A DNA stretch of 38,492 bases from Pseudomonadota bacterium (GCA_018262095.1 JAGTRW010000041.1:1-38492); one strand, 5' to 3'; counted from the stretch's first letter, positions 1 through 9,136 are shown. The notes: a model not told the origin generated them from the sequence alone. Translations and numbers: made by a program.

Positions 1-711
1 CGGCGTGACGATGTCGAATTTGTCGGGGCCGAGCTCCTTGACCGCCAAGTAGGCTTCGTTCTCCCAAGCCAGCAGCACGTCGCCGATACCGCGCTCGGTG
101 AAGCTCGTCGTCGCGCCGCGCGCGCCCGAATCGAGCACCTTGACGTTCTTGAAGAGCTTGCCGACGAACTCGCGCGCCTTCTCGTCGTTGCCGCCCGGCT
201 GCTTGAGTTCGTACGCCCACGCCGCCAGATAGTTCCAGCGCGCACCGCCCGAGGTCTTGGGGTTGGGCGTGACGATGCCGATTCCCGGCTTGATCAGGTC
301 GTTCCAGTCGCGGATCCCCTTGGGGTTGCCCTTGCGCACCAGGAAAACGATCGTCGAGGTGTAAGGCGAGGCGTTGTTCGGCAAACGTTTCTGCCAGTCG
401 GCCGGGATCAGGCTCTTCTCCGACAGCGCGGTCACGTCGTAGCCCAGTGCCAGCGTCACGACGTCGGCGTCGAGCCCGTCGATCACCGCGCGCGCCTGCT
501 TGCCCGAGCCGCCGTGCGACTGGTTGATGCTCACCACCTCTTTGTTGCTTGCCTTCCAGTGCTTGGCGAAGGCCGCGTTGTACTCCTGGTAGAGCTCGCG
601 CGTCGGATCGTAAGAGACGTTGAGTAGCGTCACGTCGGCGTGCGCGACCGACCATGCGGCCGAAAGAACGGCGCCGACGGCAATGCCGGTCAGCAGCTGG
701 CGAAAGTTCAT
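1..711 (-). CDS. sbp: Sulfate ABC transporter substrate-binding protein (partial, C-terminus outside window)
   Basis: Periplasmic binding protein that would deliver sulfate (or thiosulfate) to a CysTWA-type ABC importer. The start is an ATG at 711. The first 25 or so residues form a Sec signal peptide ending in AHA before [16 protein letters not shown], the conserved beginning of the Sbp/CysP family. Further family landmarks are [32 protein letters not shown] and LAWENEA. Only 237 codons lie in the window, so roughly the last 90 to 100 residues are missing at the left edge. Any cysTWA genes would lie to the left, outside the window. Sbp and CysP cannot be told apart with certainty from this fragment. 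Confidence 0.93.
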   Translation of the reverse strand, partial: MNFRQLLTGIAVGAVLSAAWSVAHADVTLLNVSYDPTRELYQEYNAAFAKHWKASNKEVVSINQSHGGSGKQARAVIDGLDADVVTLALGYDVTALSEKSLIPADWQKRLPNNASPYTSTIVFLVRKGNPKGIRDWNDLIKPGIGIVTPNPKTSGGARWNYLAAWAYELKQPGGNDEKAREFVGKLFKNVKVLDSGARGATTSFTERGIGDVLLAWENEAYLAVKELGPDKFDIVTP

Positions 712-791
712 GGTGAGGCTCCGGTTTTGATTGATGACGAATCGGAGTCTAGGGAAAGAACCCGCTGCGGCGAACGATCAAATTCCTATTA

Positions 792-816
792 GCTTATTCG
801 GCGACAGTGCATAAGC
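792..816 (-). promoter_or_regulatory. Inverted repeat upstream of sbp, possible regulator site
   Basis: GCTTAT (792-797) and ATAAGC (811-816) form a perfect 6-bp inverted repeat with a 13-bp spacer, in AT-richer DNA about 80 bp upstream of the sbp start. Sulfate-uptake genes are commonly controlled by CysB, a LysR-type activator that binds in such positions. The assignment to CysB is an inference from position only. Confidence 0.3.
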
Positions 817-905
817 ATTGATCACCCGGCCTTCAACGCCGGCGATGCAGCAGCGAGAAAGGAGTGGCCGACGCATTCCATGCGCCCGGCCACCAGCGTT
901 GCTGG

Positions 906-1925
906 TTATTTGCTCTTGCGAGATTTTTCAACCTCGGCGTAGAAATTCTTGACGAAGTCGGCGCCGATCGTCCCCGAGAATTTCTCGATCACGGGCTTGA
1001 CGGCAGCGCGCATCTTTTCAAGCTCGGCGGGCGCCAATTCGGTGACCGTCATGCCTTTCGCTTTGAGCTGACTGACCGCGTCCTTGTCCTGGCGGATTTC
1101 CTCGGCGCGTTCGAAATCGCGGGCGATGACCGCCGCCTTGCGCACGGCCGCCTGCTGGTCGGCTGACAGCGTCGCGAACCATTTGCTGGAGACGACCAGC
1201 GCGACCGGCGTATAGACGTGATGGGTGATGGCCAGATATTTCTGGACTTCATAGATCTTGTTCTGGAACATGTCGACCGGCGGGTGCTCCAGACCGTCGA
1301 GCGCCCCAATCTCCAGTGCCGTGAACACTTCCGCATAAGCCATCGGCGTCGCATTGATTCCCATCGCCTTGAAGCTTTCAATGGCGACAGGGCTTTGCAT
1401 CACGCGAATCTTGAGCCCCTTGAGGTCTTCGAACTTGTTGATCGCACGCTTGCCGTTGGCGACGTTGCGGAAGGCGCCGCCGGCCCAGGTGAGTCCGGTC
1501 GCACCGGTGTCGCCAAGGCTGTCGAGCAGCTTCTGTCCGACCGGGCCGTCGAGCACCTTGGCCACTTCGCCGTCGTCGGCGAACAGGAAGGGGAAATCGA
1601 AAATCTGCAGTTCCTTTTTTCGCACCGAGAATGGAACCAGCGAGCCGAGATAGAATTCCTGCGTTCCCGATTGGACGGCCTGCAGCATCTTTTCTTCCGA
1701 TCCGAGCAGGGAATTGGCGAAGACCTTGATCTTGACCTGTCCGCCGGTCGCCTTGTCGACTTCTGCGGCAAAGCGCACCATCGCCTGACCACGCGGGTGC
1801 TGCTCGGTAAAGCCGTGGCCCAGACGCGCTTCGGCCGAAGAGGCCGATGCTGACGCCAGCACGCAGACGGCGCCGAGCATTGAGGTGATCAGATTGCCGA
1901 TAAAGCTGTTTGGCCCTGCTTTCAT
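906..1925 (-). CDS. TRAP transporter solute-binding protein (DctP family)
   Basis: Periplasmic receptor of a tripartite ATP-independent transporter for organic acids, 339 residues, the usual length. A signal peptide is visible (hydrophobic run then ASASSAEA, about residues 15-33). Family landmarks follow: GHGFTEQHPRGQAM near the N-terminus, the FANSLLGSEEKMLQAVQSGTQ segment, FDFPFLF, GGAFRNVAN, LKGLKIRVMQSP with the conserved ligand-binding Arg, and EVFTALEIGALDGLEHP. It follows the dehydrogenase gene on the same strand after about 50 bp, so the two are probably co-transcribed. No DctQ or DctM membrane subunit lies in the window, making it an orphan receptor here. An aldonate or sugar-acid ligand is inferred from the neighbouring IdnO-like enzyme. 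Confidence 0.92.
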   Translation of the reverse strand: MKAGPNSFIGNLITSMLGAVCVLASASASSAEARLGHGFTEQHPRGQAMVRFAAEVDKATGGQVKIKVFANSLLGSEEKMLQAVQSGTQEFYLGSLVPFSVRKKELQIFDFPFLFADDGEVAKVLDGPVGQKLLDSLGDTGATGLTWAGGAFRNVANGKRAINKFEDLKGLKIRVMQSPVAIESFKAMGINATPMAYAEVFTALEIGALDGLEHPPVDMFQNKIYEVQKYLAITHHVYTPVALVVSSKWFATLSADQQAAVRKAAVIARDFERAEEIRQDKDAVSQLKAKGMTVTELAPAELEKMRAAVKPVIEKFSGTIGADFVKNFYAEVEKSRKSK

Positions 1926-1973
1926 GGGATTCTCCTTGGAGGGGATTCTGGCTACTTGGTGGTTGAAATTGCT

Positions 1974-2741
1974 TCAGACGCAGCTGGTCATTCCGCCATC
2001 GACGTAAAGGGTCTGACCGTTGACGAAACTCGAGGCATCGGAAGCGAGGAAGATCGCGGCGCCGCAAAGTTCGTCGACCTGACCCCAGCGACCTGCCGGT
2101 GTCCGTTTGCAGAGCCAGGCGGAAAACTCTTCGTTGTCGACCAGCGCCTTGTTCATCTCCGTCGCAAAATAGCCGGGCGCCAGGCCATTGGACTGGATTC
2201 CGTATTTCGCCCAGTCGGCGCACATGCCTTTGGTGAGGTTGGCGACAGCGCCTTTGGTCGCCGTGTAAGGCGCGATGGTCGGACGCCCCAGTTGGCTTTG
2301 CACCGAGCAGATATTGATTATTTTTCCTTTTTGGCGCGCGATCATGTGTTTGGCGACGGCCTGCGAAACATAGAAGACGCTGCTCACGTTGGCGTTGAAG
2401 ATTTCGTTCCAGTGTTCGCTGGAAAATTCTTCGAGTGGCGCGCGGCGTTGGATTCCGGCGTTGTTGATAAGGATGTCGATGGCGCCAAAATCGTTCTCGA
2501 TATGCTCGACACCGGCGATCACCGCCGACTGATCGGTGACGTCGAAAACGGCGAATTCGGCCTTGAAGCCGTCCGCCCGCATCTGTTCTGCCGCCTTGCG
2601 AACGCGCGTCTCGTCGCGGCCGTTCAGGACGATCGTGGCGCCCGAACGCGCCAAACCATAGGCCAGCGCCAGACCGATCCCCTGAGTGGAACCGGTGATC
2701 AGCGCGCGCCGCTTGTCGAGGTTGAAAAGTGTATTTTTCAT
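1974..2741 (-). CDS. SDR oxidoreductase, gluconate 5-dehydrogenase (IdnO)-like
   Basis: Short-chain dehydrogenase of 255 residues that probably interconverts gluconate and 5-ketogluconate, or a similar sugar acid pair, with NAD(P). Seen: cofactor motif TGSTQGIG near residue 15, NNAGIQRRAPLEEF, catalytic Ser in CSVQSQLGR, YTATK with the catalytic Tyr and Lys, and a C-terminus ending YVDGGM. The NNAGIQRR, SQLGR and AWLCKRTPAGRWG stretches are much closer to E. coli IdnO than to a generic SDR. The start is taken at 2741, which gives the IdnO length; an in-frame upstream extension to 2813 has no family counterpart. It is transcribed towards the TRAP receptor and is divergent from a LysR regulator, which may control it. 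KduD-like specificity is the main alternative. Confidence 0.85.
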   Translation of the reverse strand: MKNTLFNLDKRRALITGSTQGIGLALAYGLARSGATIVLNGRDETRVRKAAEQMRADGFKAEFAVFDVTDQSAVIAGVEHIENDFGAIDILINNAGIQRRAPLEEFSSEHWNEIFNANVSSVFYVSQAVAKHMIARQKGKIINICSVQSQLGRPTIAPYTATKGAVANLTKGMCADWAKYGIQSNGLAPGYFATEMNKALVDNEEFSAWLCKRTPAGRWGQVDELCGAAIFLASDASSFVNGQTLYVDGGMTSCV

Positions 2742-2901
2742 GGTCATCATCATCAAAAGTGGATCGGTAAATTGGCGGGGAAGGCACGCGATGTATTGCG
2801 TCGCAGGCGCCATTTATAGCGAGCGCGCGAAAGCATGGCCAATACCCATTTCTGATTCTTGTTATCATGGATTTTGATTGCCATCGAGAAAGCGGAAAAC
2901 T

Positions 2902-3816
2902 TTGGAACTGAAACTGCTGCGATCTTTTGTCGTTCTTTCCGAGGAACTGCATTTCGGGCGTGCCGCCGAAAGGCTGTGCATCGTTCAGCCGGCGTTGAGC
3001 ATGCAGATTCGCACCCTGGAAGCCGAACTCGGCGTGGCGCTTTTCGACCGAGACCATCACAAGGTTGAACTGAGCGCGGCCGGCGCGATTTTCCTGCCCG
3101 AAGCGCAGGCCACGCTCGCCCAGGCGCAGCGTGCCGTGCAGATGGTCAAAGCCGCCGATGCTGGCGAGGTTGGGATCATTCGGCTCGGCTTCGTCTCATC
3201 AATCCTGCCGGATTATTTGCCAAGCCTGATTCGCCAGTTGAGGATGCTTTATCCCTTGATCGAGCTTGAATTGAAGGACATGCCCAGCCCCGACCAACTG
3301 TCGGCGCTCAAGGCGAACCAGATCGATTTCGGCTTCGTTCGCTTGCCGATCGACGACCGACGAATCATGACGAAAACCGTCCTCAACGAGTCCTTTGTCG
3401 TCGCCATCCCCGAGGATCATCCGCTCGCCCGGGCGGGCTCGATTACGCCCGAAACGCTTGCCGAGCACGCCGTATTCATGTTGTCCAGGCGCTTTGCACC
3501 CGGTTTCTACGACGAATTCATGCAGGCTTTCAAGCGTCGCGGGCTGACCTTGCAGATTGCCCGTGAGCTGGGCGAATTCACCACCATGGCGGCCTTGATC
3601 AGTGCGGGCTTGGGCATCGGGGTGGTGCCCAAACTGGCGATGTCGGCACGGCACGACAACGTCGTGACGCGCGACCTGGTTTTCCCCGAGCTTCAATCAA
3701 AGACCGGCCTGGCCTGGGTCGAACTGGAAAGCGCGCTCAAACGAACGTTCTTCGAAGTGGCGAACACCCTGTCTCGGCATTCACCAAGCGGGTCATTCGA
3801 TGCTCTTGTCTTCTGA
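2902..3816 (+). CDS. LysR-family transcriptional regulator
   Basis: About 304 residues: an N-terminal winged helix (LKLLRSFVVLSEELHFGRAAERL, then QPALSMQIRTLEAELGVALFDR) followed by an effector-binding domain of the periplasmic-binding type (GFVSSILPDYLPSLIRQL and so on). The start is taken at a TTG codon (2902) because family members begin M-E-L-x-L-L; a second TTG at 2878 is possible. It is divergent from the IdnO-like gene and the TRAP receptor gene, the usual arrangement for a LysR protein and its targets, so it probably controls them in response to their substrate. Its last 24 bp overlap the 3' end of the convergent clostripain-type gene. Confidence 0.93.
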   Translation: MELKLLRSFVVLSEELHFGRAAERLCIVQPALSMQIRTLEAELGVALFDRDHHKVELSAAGAIFLPEAQATLAQAQRAVQMVKAADAGEVGIIRLGFVSSILPDYLPSLIRQLRMLYPLIELELKDMPSPDQLSALKANQIDFGFVRLPIDDRRIMTKTVLNESFVVAIPEDHPLARAGSITPETLAEHAVFMLSRRFAPGFYDEFMQAFKRRGLTLQIARELGEFTTMAALISAGLGIGVVPKLAMSARHDNVVTRDLVFPELQSKTGLAWVELESALKRTFFEVANTLSRHSPSGSFDALVF

Positions 3817-5823
3817 AAGTACAGGCTTCCAGCGCAGGTCAAAAGCAAAGAACGCATACGGCTTCCCGCTGATGGCGGTCCGCGCGAAGGTCGGGAAATA
3901 CTCGGCGCCCGGCGGTACATCCGGCACCGTAAATTTGAGGTCATCGTTGTCCTGATCGACGACCCATGCCCCAGTCGCTTCCTTTCCCTTTTCCATACTG
4001 GACTGCCACGCCTTCAAGTAAATCACATCGCCACCCTCGAACGAACTCGGACTTGACACCTGATTGCCTTCATTGTTTTCCAGAAAGCCGATGCATTCCG
4101 GCGCTTGACTCGGATCGGCGAAGTTGTACCGCAGCCAGTACATCCCATTTCGGCCGTATTCAATGCCCTTGCCTTTCGGCACTCTCATCATCGGAATCTT
4201 GAGCACCTGAAGTCCCATTTCGGTGGTCGGCGCGGCAATCACCGAAGCAAACTTCCCGTCCAGAGTGAACCACTTGCCATCGGCGGTGTAATGAAATCCG
4301 TTGCCAACCGGATCTCCAACCGTGTTCCAAACCGGCTGGTGCCCGTAATAGTAATTGGCAAACGTTTGGTGAATGGCCACGTAGACCTGTTCATACTTGG
4401 GGTTGGCGGTCGTAAAGGCCACCGAAATCGTTTTTGCCGCCGAGTCCTCGGCCACTGTGGCGAAAACGAGATCTTGCATCGAACGCGCATAAGCGCTAAA
4501 GCTCTTGACCAGCGCCCGATACTCGTCGGTCACGAAAGCAAAGCCATCGTATTTGGGCAGCAGCGTATCGACAGCCCAGACGGCGATACTGGGGAACATC
4601 ACGTTGAGCCCCCCCACATTATTGCGATACTTGATATTTTCGAGCTTGTACACCACGGCGCTCTTTATCGCAGCAACCAGTTCGGTCTGCTCAGCCGATT
4701 CAAAATCTCCCCTCGCCTCAATCAAGGAGGTCAAATCGACCGCGTCGGTTGTACTCGCAATGTCGATATTGGAAGCGAAGAAGTCGGGAGCCCAGCTACG
4801 GCTTTGGGCGATATTCTGCCAAGTCGCCAGTCGGCTGCTGTCGGCCCCGCTCTCCAGCAGATTTCTCAGTTTGTTCGAGAAAGCCGCCAGCGCGGCGCGC
4901 ACGCGCGGAATCGCCGCGAGCTTGGTCGTCGAAAAAGTGAGCGAATCCGCCTCGTGGGAATTGCTCTTCGCATCAGAGGCTTTGACTTTCGCCAGATAGC
5001 CTTCGGCGATTGCCTTGCCAATCGCCGCACCGTCAGCCGACGGATTGCTGACGATAAAATTCAGGAAGCTCGTGTAATCCCATCCGCCGCCGGGCTCGAT
5101 ATCTTGCGAAGCCGCCAAATACCGCCCGACATCCTTTAGCGCCTCGGCGATTTCGAGCGTCCCCATCAGACAGGCATCAAAGCCGATCACCTCGAAACGC
5201 CTCGCCTGATCGTCGCCGACCGCATCACTGATCGCCTTCCGAATATCGCTGAACGTCATCTTGCTGGCAAAGTAGTCAGGCTTGGGAACAAGGCCTGTGC
5301 CATATCCGCCAAAATCGGCCAGGGCGCCGCCACCGTGATCCCACAAGACCAGGACGTAGCGGTCCGCCGCAAAGTTGTCCTGGCCCCATTTGATGAAATC
5401 AGTGAGCGTCTGCGGGTCTCCCATGTCCTTGACGCCCTGAGACCCCTGCGGCACCAACTGATGGTTCTTGATCACGAAACGCTTGACCGTGGTCCAGTCG
5501 TCGACCAATTCACCGGACCCGGAAATATCTTTCTTGTTTGCCGCCCCGGTCGTGATGACCACGCGAAGATTGTCAGAAGAGGCGGCCGCCAGCATTTCCT
5601 TGATGTTCTTCGTCGCCAACGCAGTCCGGCCGTTCAATGCGCCGGAATCGTCGGGCGGCGCCAGACCATCTTCAAGATTGGTCCCCTCGATATAGACGAG
5701 GACGGTGGTCGACGGTGTCGCAACCGAAACCGAATCACCTGAGGACCCGCCACACCCGGAGATGAGCGCCGCCGATAAACACCACAAGACCAACAGACGA
5801 AACGAACTTAGAAGAACTCGCAT
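3793..5823 (-). CDS. Clostripain-family (C11) cysteine peptidase, predicted lipoprotein
   Basis: A 676-residue secreted protein. The N-terminus has a lipoprotein signal with lipobox LISGC (Cys about residue 24), followed by a Gly/Ser-rich linker. The peptidase domain shows the C11 hallmarks: TVLVYIEGTNLED, the histidine of WDHGGG (about 163), and the catalytic Cys of FDACLMG (about 218). C11 enzymes cut after basic residues and often activate themselves. The start at 5823 is preferred over a GTG at 5841 because an AAAGG-type ribosome site precedes it and the signal peptide then has a normal length. The C-terminal 300 residues are unassigned, possibly beta-rich. It stands alone and converges with the LysR gene. 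Substrate unknown. Confidence 0.88.
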   Translation of the reverse strand: MRVLLSSFRLLVLWCLSAALISGCGGSSGDSVSVATPSTTVLVYIEGTNLEDGLAPPDDSGALNGRTALATKNIKEMLAAASSDNLRVVITTGAANKKDISGSGELVDDWTTVKRFVIKNHQLVPQGSQGVKDMGDPQTLTDFIKWGQDNFAADRYVLVLWDHGGGALADFGGYGTGLVPKPDYFASKMTFSDIRKAISDAVGDDQARRFEVIGFDACLMGTLEIAEALKDVGRYLAASQDIEPGGGWDYTSFLNFIVSNPSADGAAIGKAIAEGYLAKVKASDAKSNSHEADSLTFSTTKLAAIPRVRAALAAFSNKLRNLLESGADSSRLATWQNIAQSRSWAPDFFASNIDIASTTDAVDLTSLIEARGDFESAEQTELVAAIKSAVVYKLENIKYRNNVGGLNVMFPSIAVWAVDTLLPKYDGFAFVTDEYRALVKSFSAYARSMQDLVFATVAEDSAAKTISVAFTTANPKYEQVYVAIHQTFANYYYGHQPVWNTVGDPVGNGFHYTADGKWFTLDGKFASVIAAPTTEMGLQVLKIPMMRVPKGKGIEYGRNGMYWLRYNFADPSQAPECIGFLENNEGNQVSSPSSFEGGDVIYLKAWQSSMEKGKEATGAWVVDQDNDDLKFTVPDVPPGAEYFPTFARTAISGKPYAFFAFDLRWKPVLSEDKSIE

Positions 5824-5937
5824 ACCCGCCTTTATGACCACAAAAATAATATGTACGCCCCTCTCCTAATCGAAAAAACACCAAGTCGTATCTTACGAGA
5901 GAGATATGGCGTGCTATGGCACCGTGTGCTTTGGAAA

Positions 5938-6855
5938 TTATCTTCCCAGAAATCCAATCATGTTGTTAAGGACCTTTTCCGACAGCCTTTGCCTCGCCTC
6001 AAAAGTAAATCCGGAAGACTGATTGAAGATAATTACGTTGTCTATATCCTTGAACTCACGAACGGATTCATCGTAGCCACAGCCATCGAATATCGCATAC
6101 GACGTCCTGTCATGGGTGATCCAGTCCACGAAGGCATCCTTGTCAAACGTCAACCCTATCGAGGTATTGATCAATATCGAGTTCTTCTTCTTTATCTTGA
6201 ACTCTTTCTCTGACAGGATCTTTGTATTTCTGGGCAAGTGGGTTGAAACGATGTCGCACGTCCTCATCATTTCATCAAGCGGCAGGTATTTCAAGCGGTC
6301 GGTCTCAAGATCGGCCTTGCGCGTGCGGCTAAAATAATAGACCTCCATGCCAAAGTGCAGGGCGGTACTGGCGACCAGTTGCCCCAGGGTGCCGAAACCG
6401 ATGATCCCGATCTTTTTGTGGGTCAATTCAGTCGACTCATTGCGCCACTTATGACCCCCCATGCCTTTCAATAAAAATATAAGCTGGGCGAAAATGAATT
6501 CAACGCTCCCCTCGTCGCCATAATCGCGAACGCCCTTGACGACGACCCCACGCTTTCTTGCTTCAGCGATATCGACGTTCGCCGATTTCTCGTCATACAG
6601 GCTGCAACACATTCCGATGTATTTAATCGACTTGGCTGAGCGCAGGATATTTTCACTGATTTTCGTCTGCCAGCTGACCAGAACGCAATCGGCATCGGAT
6701 ATTCTTTCAACGATCTCAGCCTCGGACGCGGGAATATCCTGATACAAGCTTATCGGTTCAACGGACAGCTCGTTTATTTTTACGATGATTTCAGGCGTCA
6801 ATCCGCAATTATCAACAGCGACGATCTTCTTGAATTTTTTGTCGGTCACAGTCAT
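5938..6855 (-). CDS. D-2-hydroxyacid dehydrogenase family protein, probably catalytically altered
   Basis: 305 residues with the two-domain fold of the D-isomer-specific 2-hydroxyacid dehydrogenases: a flavodoxin-like N-terminal part and an NAD-binding domain with GFGTLG (153-158), followed by a YFSRTRK segment that would bind the cofactor ribose. The usual catalytic Arg (N-x-S-R-G) is replaced by Ile (NTSIG, 230-234), and the usual Pro-His of the C-terminal loop is replaced by Asn-Gln (278-279). A normal dehydrogenase reaction is therefore doubtful. Base composition (AT-richer) and Lys/Ile-rich codon use differ from the neighbours, suggesting transfer. No operon partner is visible. It may be a binding or regulatory homologue, or act on an unusual substrate. 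Confidence 0.82.
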   Translation of the reverse strand: MTVTDKKFKKIVAVDNCGLTPEIIVKINELSVEPISLYQDIPASEAEIVERISDADCVLVSWQTKISENILRSAKSIKYIGMCCSLYDEKSANVDIAEARKRGVVVKGVRDYGDEGSVEFIFAQLIFLLKGMGGHKWRNESTELTHKKIGIIGFGTLGQLVASTALHFGMEVYYFSRTRKADLETDRLKYLPLDEMMRTCDIVSTHLPRNTKILSEKEFKIKKKNSILINTSIGLTFDKDAFVDWITHDRTSYAIFDGCGYDESVREFKDIDNVIIFNQSSGFTFEARQRLSEKVLNNMIGFLGR

Positions 6856-6923
6856 TTACTATCCAATTAATACTTGAAACGCCATTCGCTGCCGAGCGCT
6901 CATCGCTTCGCGCTGCTGCGAAA

Positions 6924-7268
6924 TCACTTGGCGCGGGCGCCTTTGACGAACTCAAACGACGCCCGAAAGAGTTCGAGATCGTGCTCGTAATCTGCCGCAT
7001 CGGCCCGATCGATTTGAATCCACTCCCGCGAACTTGCCATCCCACGAGGTTGAAAGGGGACGACGTTGCTTCTTGAGAATTGCAACTCGGTCGCCGACGA
7101 GGCCGGTACACGCAATCCGACGCCGTTTCCGCTGATACAGGCGAACATCTTGTCGTTGACAAAGTAGGCGTCGAGGTCGCTGATCTTTCTTGCACTGACC
7201 CCCGGAAATTTAAGCAGAACAGCGTCGATTTGCGCCTTGCGGCTAGTCTTTGGGATACGGGTATTCAA
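6924..7268 (-). CDS. TfoX/Sxy N-terminal-domain-like small protein
   Basis: 114 residues. The pattern RKAQIDAVLLKFPGVSARK, then AYFVNDKMFACISGNGVGLRVP, then VVPFQPRGM and EWIQI resembles stand-alone TfoX N-terminal-domain proteins (a small alpha/beta fold), in which the VNxKMFA and GxxLRxP stretches are typical. The function of the short versions is not known; the long ones (TfoX/Sxy) regulate competence. It follows nothing obvious in an operon; the 2-hydroxyacid dehydrogenase gene lies downstream on the same strand with a gap of about 70 bp. YjbR/MmcQ-like is the alternative fold assignment. Confidence 0.68.
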   Translation of the reverse strand: MNTRIPKTSRKAQIDAVLLKFPGVSARKISDLDAYFVNDKMFACISGNGVGLRVPASSATELQFSRSNVVPFQPRGMASSREWIQIDRADAADYEHDLELFRASFEFVKGARAK

Positions 7269-7619
7269 GGATGCTCCATCGAGTAGGTCAGAACGGGGTC
7301 TGTGACGTTGATATGTCTAAATACGGAACGCGAAAAACAAAATCCACTCCGACCCCTTTTTTTATCTTTGACGAGAAAAAACGCCATCCGTGCTGCACGA
7401 GAATTCACAGGTCAACGAGGATGACTTGAATTTCGACGATCATTGGGGATAAGGGCATATCGGGAGATATGACCGCTAGCATACACCGAAACGGCCGAAT
7501 GGCAGCTACCGGGTTTTTCCACCGGACGGTGCCTTATTTTCTGGCTGACCAGTACCGTTTCCAGAGTGCTCGGGTAAACTCAGGCTTCAAACAATGCCGT
7601 CAGGCGAAAGGATGCCACC
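7269..7619. repeat. Gene-free gap with REP-like inverted repeat and T-tract
   Basis: No gene is visible in this 351-bp gap. GGGGTC (7295-7300) pairs with GACCCC (7351-7356), which is followed by seven T (7357-7363). The stretch around 7340-7363, read on the minus strand as a GGGGTC-rich sequence followed by GGAGTGGATTTTG, resembles repeats often seen near REP-associated transposases. It may be a decayed repeat or a long-loop terminator for rightward transcription. Confidence 0.3.
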
Positions 7620-7889
7620 ATGGCCAAAAAAACGCAGATCGCTGTTGCCAACGACGCAAAAGACTATAGAGACGTAGTCATCCGCATCAACCTCGACGAC
7701 AAAACCGACTGGCTGTTTACAGTCAGTCTGGACAAGGAGTTCGATCTGATCCTCGAAGACGCCACACCGCGATCTTCGGCGGCAGGCGCCGAGAAATTCG
7801 TCGAGAACGACAGGGTGCCGCCCGAGGTGCTCGCCGAGCTTGAGCGCGTTCAGCCTGAGGTGATGGCACTGTTGCAGCCCGCAGCGTAA
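7620..7889 (+). CDS. Small protein of unknown function
   Basis: 89 residues, acidic, with no signal peptide or membrane segment. An AAAGGATG ribosome site precedes the ATG. The middle reads IRINLDDKTDWLFTVSLDKEF, suggesting a small beta-rich fold, and the C-terminus (VPPEVLAELERVQPEVMALL) suggests a helix. I do not recognise the family. It stands alone between the TfoX-like gene and the DUF3553 gene. Confidence 0.6.
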   Translation: MAKKTQIAVANDAKDYRDVVIRINLDDKTDWLFTVSLDKEFDLILEDATPRSSAAGAEKFVENDRVPPEVLAELERVQPEVMALLQPAA

Positions 7890-8114
7890 CCACCGAAGTC
7901 GCAGCGCTCATCAAATCGCAACGCCTTGGCTGCCGCCAGACGCTAGGGCGTCAAGTGCGTCAAGTGCGGCCTTGGTACGCTTATCGCAAAGCACAACTCG
8001 GCCTTCGACAAGAAAATTCATGCGCTTTGCCCTGGCGCGATCCTTTGGTCCGGGCTCAATTTTCGACCGCATGATAGAATGCTCTGCTTTTTCCCGGAAA
8101 CGGCGGAGAGCAAG

Positions 8115-8975
8115 ATGAGTGACCTAAGCCAAGGCGTTCGTGTATTTCACCCCAACCAGAAGGGATGGGGGCTCGGCAAAGTGCTCAGCGTCACGCCGGA
8201 CAATATCGACGTTTTCTTTGTCGGCACGGGCGCCAAGCGCCTTTCAAAATCATTTGTTCAACTCGAAATCGCCGAAGGCGCCGCGGCAAAGGATCGCCTG
8301 CTCGACAACCTGATCGAAGCGTCACAAATGAGCGGCACCGGCTACGTCACGACCGCGATGGCCATTGAACGCTTCCTGGAGAGCTACCCGGAGGGATTTT
8401 CAGCACCGCGTTTTCTCAAGGACGAGCGAGAGGCGACCGTAAGTGCCCACCAGTTCTGCGTCCAGTTGCTGGGCGAAGCTGAGCTTGCCGAACTCATCGC
8501 CGCAGGCCGCTACCAGGACGTCTGCGACCGCGCAAGGCACGTCGAATCGATGACGACGCTGCTGACCAAGAGCGAAAAAACCGCGCTCTATGGCGCGCTC
8601 GACCAGACCGATAACCAAAAGCTGTTCTCGGTTGGCCTGGCCAACCTCCTTTATGGCAGCGATTCGGAAGAAGAGTGCTTCAAGAGCTTTGTCCGCGTTC
8701 TCGATCTGCTTGAGATCAACCGTTGGCAGTACGCGACGCTCTTCGGATTCATCCGCTTCCCGCAGGAAAGAGCCTTTATCAAGCCGACCGTGACGCAGAA
8801 CGCGGCCAAGTCGCTGTGCTGGCGAATCAACTACAAGTCCGAACCGAACGTGCGCACCTACGCCGCGGTCCTGCGCCTGTACCACCACGTGCGCACGAGC
8901 CTCGTTGAAGAAGGCCTGATGCCGCGCGATCTGATCGACGTGCAGTCCTTCGTCTGGTCAGTCGGCCGAAAATAG
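8115..8975 (+). CDS. DUF3553-domain protein of unknown function
   Basis: 286 residues, cytoplasmic. The N-terminal 55 residues (GVRVFHPNQKGWGLGKVLS, then IDVFFVGTGAKRL) match the DUF3553 / UvrD C-terminal-type small beta-barrel, which is thought to bind nucleic acid or protein. The rest is alpha-helical (for example LLTKSEKTALYGALDQ and SDSEEECFKSFVRVLDLLE) and unassigned. The start at 8115 is chosen because GGAGAG lies just upstream and the domain begins at once; a start at 8079 would add residues without family support. No operon partner. Confidence 0.75.
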   Translation: MSDLSQGVRVFHPNQKGWGLGKVLSVTPDNIDVFFVGTGAKRLSKSFVQLEIAEGAAAKDRLLDNLIEASQMSGTGYVTTAMAIERFLESYPEGFSAPRFLKDEREATVSAHQFCVQLLGEAELAELIAAGRYQDVCDRARHVESMTTLLTKSEKTALYGALDQTDNQKLFSVGLANLLYGSDSEEECFKSFVRVLDLLEINRWQYATLFGFIRFPQERAFIKPTVTQNAAKSLCWRINYKSEPNVRTYAAVLRLYHHVRTSLVEEGLMPRDLIDVQSFVWSVGRK

Positions 8976-9136
8976 ACTCAGCAACTGGCCGGAATCAATG
9001 GCTGCTGACACACCATCAAGCCGCCGATCATGCGAACTTGATGACGCCGCCAGGTACCGTGGCCGGTTTATGCTCCTTACTCCGTCATCTGCGCTTACAG
9101 ACCATTACACCTTTCGTGTGCACCAGGCCTCGACGT

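Noticed and set aside
1378-3060. Long minus-strand frame of 560 codons overlapping the dehydrogenase and TRAP genes
   Set aside because: Arg-rich, low-complexity translation in a shifted frame over two clear genes; an artefact of high GC content.
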